A stretch of DNA of 5,831 nt from Comamonadaceae bacterium (GTDB lineage Bacteria; Pseudomonadota; Gammaproteobacteria; Burkholderiales; Burkholderiaceae_C). Each line of letters opens with the position of its first letter. Position 1 is the stretch's first letter. Below are positions 1-5,831 of this stretch, piece after piece. Below the pieces are notes generated by a model. It did no database searches, had not been told where the DNA came from, and was given only the letters and a program-made list of their open reading frames with translations. Both the position numbers and the translations under genes were made by a program. The stretch covers positions 1 through 5,831 of the forward strand of contig CANHXV010000126.1 in NCBI GenBank assembly GCA_947464665.1, given 5' to 3'.

Positions 1-1767
1 GTTTGCAAGCAAGAGTGCATTCCACAAGAGGGTGATTTCAGTTTAAGTCTGCCCATTCAAAGCGCCACAGCGATGGCTACAAGTGCATTTGAGAAAGCCT
101 TGCAATGGCAAGCGCTGCCTTTGAAGGGCAAGCACCTGGCCCAGATTTCCCAAGATGGCCGAAGCCTTGAACTGTCATTGGCACAGCTACCGCCAGAGCT
201 CCAAAACACTGACTGGACCGTGTTTCCTCAAACGGCCAACGTGATTCAAAACAGTGGGATACCCATTGTTCAAGTCAGTCGTTCTGCCGCAAATTCTGGC
301 GAGGTGGCCTCCGGTGCCAGCGTGCGCCTGCAAGTTTCAAGCGAGCGCATGGAAAGCCCCCAACAAATGACCTGGTTGTTGGTACAAGGCAAGGCCGATG
401 CACCCACGGGCCGACAGTGGACTGTCGAAACACCCGTTCAAGGTCAATGGCAAACTTTTTCGGACCCGCCGCCAAGCTACAGCACAACAGCCTTGCAAAA
501 AATGGCACCACCCCTGTTGGCCCCTGCGCCTTGGGCCACTTGGGTCTTGGCCATGTTGGGCGCCTTATTGGGCGGCGTTTTGTTGAATTTGATGCCCTGT
601 GTTTTTCCCGTATTGGCCATCAAACTCTTGAGCATCACACAGCTTTCTGATCGGCCCCGAGACATGAAGCGCTCGGCGTGGGCCTTCAGTGCCGGTGTCT
701 TGATTTCTTTCTTGGTTTTAGGCGGACTGATGTTGGCCCTGCGCGCCGCCGGATCTCAAATGGGCTGGGGCTTTCAGTTGCAATCGCCTTGGGTGGTCGG
801 AGCGCTGGCCATGTTATTTGCCGTCATCGGTTTGAACCTGTCGGGCATGTTTGAATTTAGCGCGTTCGTGCCCAGTTCAGTGGCTGGCCGTCAATGGGCC
901 AACCCCATCACCAACTCGCTTTGGTCAGGCGTGTTTGCTGTGGTCATTGCTTCACCTTGTACGGCGCCCTTCATGGGGGCCTCCTTAGGTTTGGCCATTG
1001 GCTTGCCAACATGGCAAGCCTTGCCCGTTTTTCTGGCCATGGGCTTGGGCATGGCACTGCCCTTCATGGCGATTTCTTTCAACACGGCCTGGGTCAGGTT
1101 CTTACCCCGTCCCGGCGCATGGATGCAGACATTCCGTCAGTTCATGGCCTTCCCCATGTACGCCACTGTCATTTGGTTGATGTGGGTCTTGGGCCAGCAA
1201 GTGGGCTTGGATGGCGTCTCCGGATTTTTAGCTTGCTTGCTCAGCTTGGCTTTGTTGATCTGGGCACTTACATTGAATGGAAAAGTAGGCCGAATGTTGT
1301 CGGCCTTGGCTTGGGTCATCTTGGCCTTGTCAATTTGGCATTGGGCCCCCATGTGGACCCAGGTGCAGCCCCAAGCCAACACTTCAGACGGCACGCCAAC
1401 CAATCAAATTGGCCAATGGGAAGCATGGTCGCGTGAAAAAGTTACCATGGCCGAGAAGGAAGGGCGACCTGTGTTTGTGGACTTCACAGCCGCATGGTGC
1501 GTGACATGTCAATTCAATAAGAAAACAACTTTTTCCGACGCCAACTTGCTGGCCGAATTGGCCAACAAGAAAGTTTTGCTGCTGCGCGCAGATTGGACAC
1601 GCTATGACCCCCTCATCACCGTCGCCTTGAACGAGCTTGGCCGCAACGGTTTGCCCGTATACGCTTGGTATGCTCCTGGGCAATCTGTGCGTTTACTCTC
1701 TGAATTGCCGACTGTGAGCGAAATTCAAGGCCACCTCAACCAAATCAAGGCTTCCACCCCAAATTGA
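1..1767 (+). CDS. dsbD: DsbD/ScsB-family protein-disulfide reductase, 5'-truncated by window edge
   Basis: This inner-membrane enzyme passes electrons from cytoplasmic thioredoxin to periplasmic thiols. The frame is open from base 1 and the protein reads sensibly upstream of the ATG at 73 (VCKQECIPQEG, then FSLSLP), so the gene begins outside the window and that ATG is internal. About 588 residues are visible, numbered here by codon from base 1. Codons 1-175 are the end of the periplasmic N-terminal domain, with a Cys pair at 2 and 6 that may be its redox pair. Codons about 178-455 hold eight predicted membrane segments with the two family cysteines: C200 in NLMPCVFPVLAIK and C320 in ASPCTAPFMG. 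The C-terminal thioredoxin domain has CVTC at 500-503 (after VDFTAAW) and a cis-Pro-type NGLPVY around P552. This three-part order is the DsbD plan. DsbD versus the ScsB subgroup cannot be settled without the N-terminus. Stop is TGA at 1765. Confidence 0.93.
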   Translation, partial: VCKQECIPQEGDFSLSLPIQSATAMATSAFEKALQWQALPLKGKHLAQISQDGRSLELSLAQLPPELQNTDWTVFPQTANVIQNSGIPIVQVSRSAANSGEVASGASVRLQVSSERMESPQQMTWLLVQGKADAPTGRQWTVETPVQGQWQTFSDPPPSYSTTALQKMAPPLLAPAPWATWVLAMLGALLGGVLLNLMPCVFPVLAIKLLSITQLSDRPRDMKRSAWAFSAGVLISFLVLGGLMLALRAAGSQMGWGFQLQSPWVVGALAMLFAVIGLNLSGMFEFSAFVPSSVAGRQWANPITNSLWSGVFAVVIASPCTAPFMGASLGLAIGLPTWQALPVFLAMGLGMALPFMAISFNTAWVRFLPRPGAWMQTFRQFMAFPMYATVIWLMWVLGQQVGLDGVSGFLACLLSLALLIWALTLNGKVGRMLSALAWVILALSIWHWAPMWTQVQPQANTSDGTPTNQIGQWEAWSREKVTMAEKEGRPVFVDFTAAWCVTCQFNKKTTFSDANLLAELANKKVLLLRADWTRYDPLITVALNELGRNGLPVYAWYAPGQSVRLLSELPTVSEIQGHLNQIKASTPN

Positions 1768-1800
1768 ATGTTGGTTCGTCATTGGCGCACTGACCTAGAG

Positions 1801-1817
1801 GCATTCTGCGAGAATGC
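1801..1817. repeat. Perfect 7-bp dyad (GCATTCT-GCG-AGAATGC) in the dsbD-hemE spacer
   Basis: The arms 1801-1807 and 1811-1817 are exact reverse complements around a 3-base centre, and in RNA a G-U pair (1800/1818) could extend the stem. The dyad lies 34 bases after the dsbD-like stop and 42 bases before the hemE ATG. No T-run follows, so it is not a standard intrinsic terminator. It could be an operator half-site pair near a hemE promoter or an mRNA hairpin that alters hemE expression. I recognise no named regulator site in it, and no convincing -35/-10 pair is visible around it. Confidence 0.45.
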
Positions 1818-1859
1818 TCCAGTCTTCGATTGAAACGAACAGAAATTTTCAGACTTCTT

Positions 1860-2975
1860 ATGACTACAGCCAGTTTTGCTCCCCTGTCCAACGACACTTT
1901 TTTACGTGCCTGTTTGCGGCAAGCGACCGATCACACCCCCGTCTGGCTGATGCGCCAAGCGGGTCGTTATTTGCCTGAATATTGTGCTACCCGTGCTAAG
2001 GCTGGCAGCTTCATGGGCTTGGCAACCAATGTTGATTACGCCACGGAAGTCACCTTGCAGCCGCTAGAGCGTTACCCGCTGGATGCGGCCATTTTGTTCA
2101 GCGACATCTTGACCGTGCCAGACGCCATGGGGCTGGGTTTGAGCTTTGCTCTTGGGGAAGGCCCGCGCTTTGCCAAGTCAGTTCGAGACGAAGCTGCCGT
2201 AGCTGAGTTGCAAGTACCCGACATGAATAAGCTGCGTTATGTCTTTGATGCCGTGACGTCCATCCGCAAAGCACTCAATGGCCGTGTGCCCCTCATTGGC
2301 TTTTCTGGCAGCCCCTGGACCTTGGCCTGCTACATGGTCGAAGGCAAAGGCTCTGACGATTACCGCTTGGTCAAGTCCATGCTTTACAGCCGCCCCGATT
2401 TGATGCACCGTATTTTGGAAGTCAACGCCCAAGCCGTCGCCCGTTATTTGAATACCCAAATTGAAGCCGGCGCTCAAGCGGTGATGATTTTTGACAGCTG
2501 GGGCGGTGTCTTGGCCGATGGCGCTTTCCAAGAATTCAGCTTGGCTTACACGGCCAAAGTACTGGCCTTGCTCAAGAAGACCCATGACGGCGCCACCATT
2601 CCAAGGCTGGTGTTCACCAAAGGTGGTGGTTTGTGGCTTCAAGAGATGGGTCAATTGGATTGCGAGGTGCTAGGCCTTGACTGGACCATGAACTTGGGCC
2701 GCGCCCGTCAAATGGTGGGGGGTGCGGTCGGTGGTCCTGGCAAAGCGCTACAGGGCAACATTGATCCCAATGTGCTGTTTGCGCCGCCCGCACACATCCA
2801 AAAGGAAGTGATTCGGGTCTTGAACAGTTTTGGCAAGCCCCACGACGACAAAAACAGCACCGGGCCCACACACATTTTCAACTTAGGTCACGGCATCAGC
2901 CAATTCACGCCGCCTGAGCATGTTTCAGCCTTGGTGGAGGCGGTTCACCAGCATTCAAAAGCCCTCAGGCGCTGA
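1860..2975 (+). CDS. hemE: Uroporphyrinogen decarboxylase HemE
   Basis: HemE is a cytoplasmic enzyme that removes four carboxyl groups from the acetate side chains of uroporphyrinogen III, giving coproporphyrinogen III in heme synthesis. The 371-residue product is close to the usual length of about 355-370. The N-terminal signature WLMRQAGRYLPEY (residues 29-41) carries the two substrate-binding arginines, R32 and R36. D82 in LFSDIL matches the catalytic aspartate (Asp86 of human UROD). The second signature, GFSGSPWTLACYMVEG, begins at 147. H344 in NLGHGI is the conserved C-terminal histidine. The ATG at 1860 is preferred because MTTASFAPLSNDTFLRA aligns with the normal start of the family; an in-frame TTG at 1830 would add ten unconserved residues. 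Neither start has a clear Shine-Dalgarno sequence. The gene lies 92 bases after the dsbD-like gene on the same strand and is closed by the terminator at 3012-3051. Confidence 0.97.
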   Translation: MTTASFAPLSNDTFLRACLRQATDHTPVWLMRQAGRYLPEYCATRAKAGSFMGLATNVDYATEVTLQPLERYPLDAAILFSDILTVPDAMGLGLSFALGEGPRFAKSVRDEAAVAELQVPDMNKLRYVFDAVTSIRKALNGRVPLIGFSGSPWTLACYMVEGKGSDDYRLVKSMLYSRPDLMHRILEVNAQAVARYLNTQIEAGAQAVMIFDSWGGVLADGAFQEFSLAYTAKVLALLKKTHDGATIPRLVFTKGGGLWLQEMGQLDCEVLGLDWTMNLGRARQMVGGAVGGPGKALQGNIDPNVLFAPPAHIQKEVIRVLNSFGKPHDDKNSTGPTHIFNLGHGISQFTPPEHVSALVEAVHQHSKALRR

Positions 2976-3011
2976 AGCCAAAAAAAGCTTTTGCATACTG
3001 CAAACTAGCCC

Positions 3012-3051
3012 AGAAAAAACCCAAAAATATTTAAATTTTTGGGTTTTTTCT
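3012..3051 (+). terminator. Symmetric (potentially bidirectional) intrinsic terminator after hemE
   Basis: Bases 3012-3028 and 3035-3051 form a perfect 17-bp inverted repeat with a 6-base loop (3029-3034). The core stem is CCCAAAAAT pairing with ATTTTTGGG, preceded by six A and followed by six T. Transcripts from either strand therefore carry a hairpin followed by a U-run. The element begins 36 bases after the hemE stop and should end the hemE transcript. In the other direction it would stop antisense transcription from the priA side. The stem is AT-rich, with only three G-C pairs in the core. Confidence 0.88.
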
Positions 3052-3057
3052 ATTGAC

Positions 3058-3066
3058 TTATGCACA
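3058..3066 (+). promoter_or_regulatory. Candidate DnaA box TTATGCACA
   Basis: The nonamer fits the degenerate DnaA-box consensus TTWTNCACA and differs from the high-affinity form TTATCCACA at one position. It lies just after the hemE terminator. Its first base is also the last base of a TTGACT hexamer (3053-3058) that resembles a -35 element, so bound DnaA would cover any promoter there. Alone it would be weak evidence; the second box at 3246 in the same orientation strengthens it. Confidence 0.5.
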
Positions 3067-3188
3067 AAAGTTCTTTCCATAGATTTTAAAATATTGTCCT
3101 TGCTTGCAGCCCTCATGTCATCTTCCCATTTATCGTAAGCTGTTGTTTTTAAACATTTATATGAAACTGCTCAGTTCACGGGCAATCC

Positions 3189-3201
3189 AATCAAAGCCTT
3201 A
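3189..3201 (+). promoter_or_regulatory. Candidate IHF binding site
   Basis: The 13 bases AATCAAAGCCTTA match the IHF consensus WATCAANNNNTTR at every defined position. The site lies between the two DnaA boxes, 122 bases after the first and 44 bases before the second, in AT-rich DNA. IHF bends DNA sharply and often works with DnaA at origins and at regulated promoters. The match is exact, but the consensus is short enough to occur by chance in AT-rich sequence. Confidence 0.45.
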
Positions 3202-3245
3202 TTTTTCAAGGGTTTGCGGGTCATCGCGCAGGGTTTTCAACAAAG

Positions 3246-3254
3246 TTATCCACA
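3246..3254 (+). promoter_or_regulatory. Consensus DnaA box TTATCCACA
   Basis: This is an exact copy of the high-affinity DnaA nonamer (the E. coli oriC R1 type), set in the context AAAGTTATCCACAGT that is common around real boxes. It lies 128 bases upstream of the priA ATG. An exact nonamer on either strand is expected only about once per 131 kb in random equal-composition sequence, so its presence in a short intergenic region together with a second box is notable. DnaA regulation of priA, DnaA titration or an origin role are all possible. Confidence 0.65.
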
Positions 3255-3372
3255 GTTTATTGGGACTGCTTCTAAAGGCCATGAAAAACAACAACTTACC
3301 CGTTGTTTCGAGAATATTTATCAGCAAAAAAGTGGCGGCATGCAAGCGCGCACTCATGCTCAAGCTGGACAC

Positions 3373-3376
3373 AAGG
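3373..3376 (+). promoter_or_regulatory. priA: Shine-Dalgarno AAGG for priA
   Basis: AAGG lies six bases upstream of the ATG at 3383, which is suitable spacing. A TGA at 3380-3382, in the same frame as priA, directly abuts the ATG. No start further upstream can be used in this frame, which fixes the priA start. Confidence 0.7.
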
Positions 3377-3382
3377 TTTTGA

Positions 3383-5482
3383 ATGCAAAAGTGGCTTGAC
3401 GTTGCAGTTTCGGCGCCCGCACACAGTCAAGTGGGCGGTTTGCTGACCTACGTCACCGACTTGCCAGTGACGGTGGGTCAATTGGTCAGGGTTCCCTTTG
3501 GAAATCGAGAAGTCTTAGGCGTGGTGTGGGGCGTTCACGCCACGGCACCCGACACGCAAAGCACCCACACTTTGCGCCAAGTGATGGCTGTTTTAGAAGC
3601 GGTCGCTCCCTTGAGTGAACATTGGCGGCAGCTGGTTCAATTCACGGCACATTATTACCAACGCTCTTTGGGTGAAGTGGCCATGGCGGCTTTGCCACCT
3701 CAACTGCGGGATCTCACCCCTGTGCAATTGGCAAGGCGTTTTAAAAAAACGGTCGCAACGGCCGAGGCCTTGACCACAGCACTGCAGTCACCTTGGCCTT
3801 TGTCTGCGCAGCAAACTGAAGTTTTAACGCAAATGAACGAGGCCCTCGGCCCGTTCCTATTGCATGGTGCGACCGGCAGCGGAAAAACCGAGGTTTACCT
3901 CCAAGCAGTTGCCAGATGCTTGGCAGAAGACCCCAACGCACAAGCCTTGATGATGGTGCCCGAGATCAACCTCACACCGCAACTTGAGGCGCGCGTGAAA
4001 GCCCGATTTGGCGATGCCGGTGTGGTCTCTATGCACAGTGGCATGACAGGCCCTCAAAGATTGAAGAGTTGGTTGGCGGCACACCAAGGCAGCGCCCGTA
4101 TTGTGCTGGGCACACGGATGGCCATCTTTGCCTCGATGCCGCACTTGAAATGGATTGTGGTGGACGAAGAACACGATGCCAGCTACAAACAGCAAGAAGG
4201 CGCGCGTTATTCGGCCCGCGATTTGGCCATCTACAGGGCGAGGCTGGAAGGCGCCAAAGTGATCTTGGGTTCAGCCACGCCTTCATTGGAAAGTTGGCAT
4301 CACAGCAGGCCCGCCGTAGAAGGCGGCCGCTATTTAAGATTGCCCATGCCCGCGCGCATCGGTGCAGGTCAGCTGCCTTTTGTGCGCCGCGTTGACATGA
4401 ACCATCAACCGCGCAAGACTGTTTTGTCTGCGCCCCTGATGGCGGCCATTCAAGAACGGGTGGCCAAGGGCGAGCAAAGCATGTTGCTGCTCAACCGACG
4501 CGGCTATGCACCCGTTTTGCATTGCGCAGATTGCGGCTGGAAAAGTGAATGCTCGCACTGCAGTGCATTTCGGGTGTTTCACAAAATTGATCGCACCTTG
4601 CGCTGTCACCACTGCGGCTTCACGGAGCGAGTACCCCGCGCTTGCCCCGCTTGTGGCAATGCCGACATTGCGCCGATGGGTCGCGGCACCGAGCAGCTCG
4701 AAGAACATTTGGCCGAACTTTTGATTGATGTCAAACGCCCGAATGGTGACCCCGTAAAGATCATGCGCATTGATGCCGACAGCACCAAACTGAAGGGCTC
4801 GCTAGAAGCGCAATTGGCGGGCGTGCACAGCGGCGAAGTCGATGTCTTGGTGGGCACGCAAATGATTGCCAAGGGGCATGACTTTAGGCGTATCACTTTG
4901 GTAGCAGCTATCAATCCGGATGGTGCTTTGTTCTCTAGCGATTTCAGAGCGCCAGAGCGCTTGTTTGCATTGCTCATGCAAGCCGGCGGCAGAGCGGGAC
5001 GAGATGCAGAACAGAGCGCAGGCAGTGAGATGTGGGTGCAAACCTTTCACCCCTCACACGCCTTGTTTGAAGCACTGAAAAAGCACGACTACCCCGCATT
5101 TGCAGAACAACAATTGAAAGAGCGTTTGGAAGCGGGACTTCCGCCGAGTACTTTTCAGGCACTGATTCGCAGTGACGCGCGAACGCAAGCGGTGGCGCAA
5201 GCTTTTCTAAACCATGCAAATACGCAGTTGCAATCTCAACATACCCTTGACACCCCCGACGCATCGGCCTTGGCCGAAGTGAGTGTGTATCCCGCAGTGC
5301 CTATGAGCATTCAGCGAGTGGCCAATGTTGAGCGTGCACAAATGCTGATTGAAAGTGCTTCCAGAAAAGCACTTCACAGGGTGCTTGAATTGTTGCAAGA
5401 ACAGCTGCATGCATCGCGGTCGGCGCCTGAACACAAAGGCCTGATTCGCTGGCTGGTGGATGTCGATCCACTGGCCATTTAA
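3383..5482 (+). CDS. priA: Primosomal protein N' (replication restart helicase PriA)
   Basis: PriA is a cytoplasmic 3'-to-5' helicase that binds stalled or repaired forks and starts DnaB reloading. In the 699-residue product, residues 1-105 are the 3'-DNA-binding domain, ending near MAALPPQLR. Walker A is GATGSGKT at 162-169 and Walker B is DEEH at 261-264, followed by SYKQQEG. Motif III is GSATPSLES. Eight cysteines form the two zinc sites: C381/C384 with C421/C424, and C390/C393 with C408/C411. The second helicase lobe has VGTQMIAKGH (490-499) and QAGGRAGR (533-540), and the C-terminal domain ends in LVDVDPLAI. The Walker A lysine is K168 against K230 in E. coli. The missing residues fall between the 3'-DNA-binding domain and the helicase, so the winged-helix domain appears absent or reduced to a linker of about 30 residues. 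The start is fixed by the abutting in-frame TGA and an AAGG ribosome binding site. Confidence 0.97.
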   Translation: MQKWLDVAVSAPAHSQVGGLLTYVTDLPVTVGQLVRVPFGNREVLGVVWGVHATAPDTQSTHTLRQVMAVLEAVAPLSEHWRQLVQFTAHYYQRSLGEVAMAALPPQLRDLTPVQLARRFKKTVATAEALTTALQSPWPLSAQQTEVLTQMNEALGPFLLHGATGSGKTEVYLQAVARCLAEDPNAQALMMVPEINLTPQLEARVKARFGDAGVVSMHSGMTGPQRLKSWLAAHQGSARIVLGTRMAIFASMPHLKWIVVDEEHDASYKQQEGARYSARDLAIYRARLEGAKVILGSATPSLESWHHSRPAVEGGRYLRLPMPARIGAGQLPFVRRVDMNHQPRKTVLSAPLMAAIQERVAKGEQSMLLLNRRGYAPVLHCADCGWKSECSHCSAFRVFHKIDRTLRCHHCGFTERVPRACPACGNADIAPMGRGTEQLEEHLAELLIDVKRPNGDPVKIMRIDADSTKLKGSLEAQLAGVHSGEVDVLVGTQMIAKGHDFRRITLVAAINPDGALFSSDFRAPERLFALLMQAGGRAGRDAEQSAGSEMWVQTFHPSHALFEALKKHDYPAFAEQQLKERLEAGLPPSTFQALIRSDARTQAVAQAFLNHANTQLQSQHTLDTPDASALAEVSVYPAVPMSIQRVANVERAQMLIESASRKALHRVLELLQEQLHASRSAPEHKGLIRWLVDVDPLAI

Positions 5483-5489
5483 TGGGTGA

Positions 5490-5831
5490 TCATTGAAGCA
5501 ATGCGACTGCGCCCGAGAAGGTGAGAAAGGCCGCGGCTGTAGAGACCAAAATAATTCTGGCAATGCGGCCATTGTCGGCACCAAATCTTTCTGCCAACAT
5601 GGCCACATTGCTGGCGCTGGGCAAAGCGGCCACAAGCACCATCACTTTAAGGGCAAAGGTATCAATGGGCACACCCATTGAAATGGCGGCCAAGCCAACC
5701 ATCAAGACCAGAATAGGGTGCAAGAACAATTTGATCATTGCAACTGGCACATAGTCTTTCCATGTCAGAGGGCCGTGCTGTTCGTGGTGTGCAATTTTTT
5801 GGGAGCGCGCCAACACGGCACCAATGGTGAA
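5490..5831 (-). CDS. AEC-family (auxin efflux carrier-like) transporter, C-terminal part
   Basis: This is the last 113 residues of a membrane transporter whose start lies beyond the right edge. The frame stays open to base 5831, reading FTIGAVLARSQ at the edge, so the in-frame GTG at 5816 is not the real start. Three hydrophobic segments are visible, at about residues 30-52, 60-80 and 91-111. The second carries ALPSASNVAMLAERFGA, typical of the last helices of the AEC (Mem_trans) family in proteobacteria. Members export or take up organic acids and similar solutes across the inner membrane; the substrate cannot be read from this fragment. The gene converges on priA, with only seven bases between the two stop codons and no obvious terminator between them. 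Confidence 0.88.
   Translation of the reverse strand, partial: FTIGAVLARSQKIAHHEQHGPLTWKDYVPVAMIKLFLHPILVLMVGLAAISMGVPIDTFALKVMVLVAALPSASNVAMLAERFGADNGRIARIILVSTAAAFLTFSGAVALLQ

Larger units (their letters stand above)
2976..3382. other. AT-rich hemE-priA intergenic region with DnaA/IHF-type sites
   Basis: This 407-base stretch has no convincing gene. From left to right it contains a 10-bp palindrome AAAAGCTTTT (2983-2992), a small hairpin TTTGCA-TAC-TGCAAA (2990-3004), a long symmetric terminator (3012-3051), a DnaA box (3058-3066) overlapping a TTGACT hexamer, AT-rich runs at 3084-3095 and 3146-3162, an IHF consensus match (3189-3201), a second DnaA box (3246-3254), a weak 7-bp inverted repeat (3286-3292/3302-3308) and the priA ribosome binding site. 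The priA promoter should lie here, but no full -35/-10 pair with good spacing stands out. TAAAAT at 3087-3092 is a fair -10 without a matching -35. Confidence 0.6.

Noticed and set aside
73..75. ATG at 73 as the start of the DsbD-like gene
   Set aside because: The frame is open to base 1 and the upstream residues (VCKQECIPQEG) fit the N-terminal periplasmic domain, so the gene starts before the window.
2989..2997. TTTTGCATA as a third DnaA box
   Set aside because: It misses the consensus TTWTNCACA at the conserved C of the CACA end and is better explained as part of the 2990-3004 hairpin.
2920..3138. Possible 72-residue plus-strand reading frame across the hemE end and terminator
   Set aside because: It is out of frame with hemE and runs straight through the terminator hairpin, giving low-complexity residues with no protein-like pattern.
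3214..3399. Possible 61-residue plus-strand reading frame (TTG start) running into the start of priA
   Set aside because: It overlaps the priA start in another frame, uses a TTG start, has no recognisable family, and spans the DnaA box and other non-coding signals.
4606..4977. Long minus-strand reading frame of 123 residues inside priA
   Set aside because: It lies wholly antisense to the well-supported zinc-binding and helicase region of priA and has no recognisable protein pattern.
5452..5459. GCTGGTGG, identical to the E. coli Chi sequence
   Set aside because: It is a single copy explained by the priA codons there, and Chi recognition is not conserved in distant groups, so no role can be claimed.
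5814..5816. GTG at 5816 as the start of the AEC transporter gene
   Set aside because: The frame continues to the window edge with family-like residues, and a start here would leave only three of the usual roughly ten membrane segments.

Overview
The window is an ordinary-looking chromosomal segment, most likely from a betaproteobacterium of the order Burkholderiales, probably Comamonadaceae-like. That assignment is an inference from the protein flavour of HemE, PriA and the AEC transporter, from the moderate GC content and from the heavy use of TTG for leucine. No search was run. Base and codon use look even across the genes, and no mobile element, tRNA, rRNA or CRISPR array is visible.

Layout: (1) 1-1767 (+) is the 3' part of a DsbD/ScsB-family membrane thiol-disulfide reductase gene that begins upstream of the window. 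(2) 1768-1859 is a short spacer with a perfect 7-bp dyad. (3) 1860-2975 (+) is hemE, uroporphyrinogen decarboxylase. (4) 2976-3382 is a 407-bp AT-rich intergenic region. It holds a strong symmetric terminator (3012-3051), a consensus DnaA box (3246-3254), a second DnaA box matching the degenerate consensus (3058-3066), and between them a perfect match to the IHF consensus (3189-3201). (5) 3383-5482 (+) is priA, the replication-restart helicase. (6) 5490-5831 (-) is the C-terminal end of an AEC-family transporter gene, convergent with priA; its start lies off the right edge.

Functionally, the DsbD-like protein moves electrons across the inner membrane to periplasmic thiols, including in many bacteria the cytochrome c maturation route. 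HemE makes coproporphyrinogen III for heme. PriA reloads the replisome at stalled forks. The first two genes share a loose heme/cytochrome theme. The terminator separates them from priA, which probably has its own promoter in the intergenic region.

The most interesting stretch is the hemE-priA intergenic region. DnaA boxes, an IHF site and AT-rich DNA just upstream of a replication-restart gene suggest either DnaA control of priA or an origin-like or DnaA-titrating locus. The next most interesting point is that this PriA seems to lack the winged-helix domain present in E. coli PriA. No wholly new system is evident.
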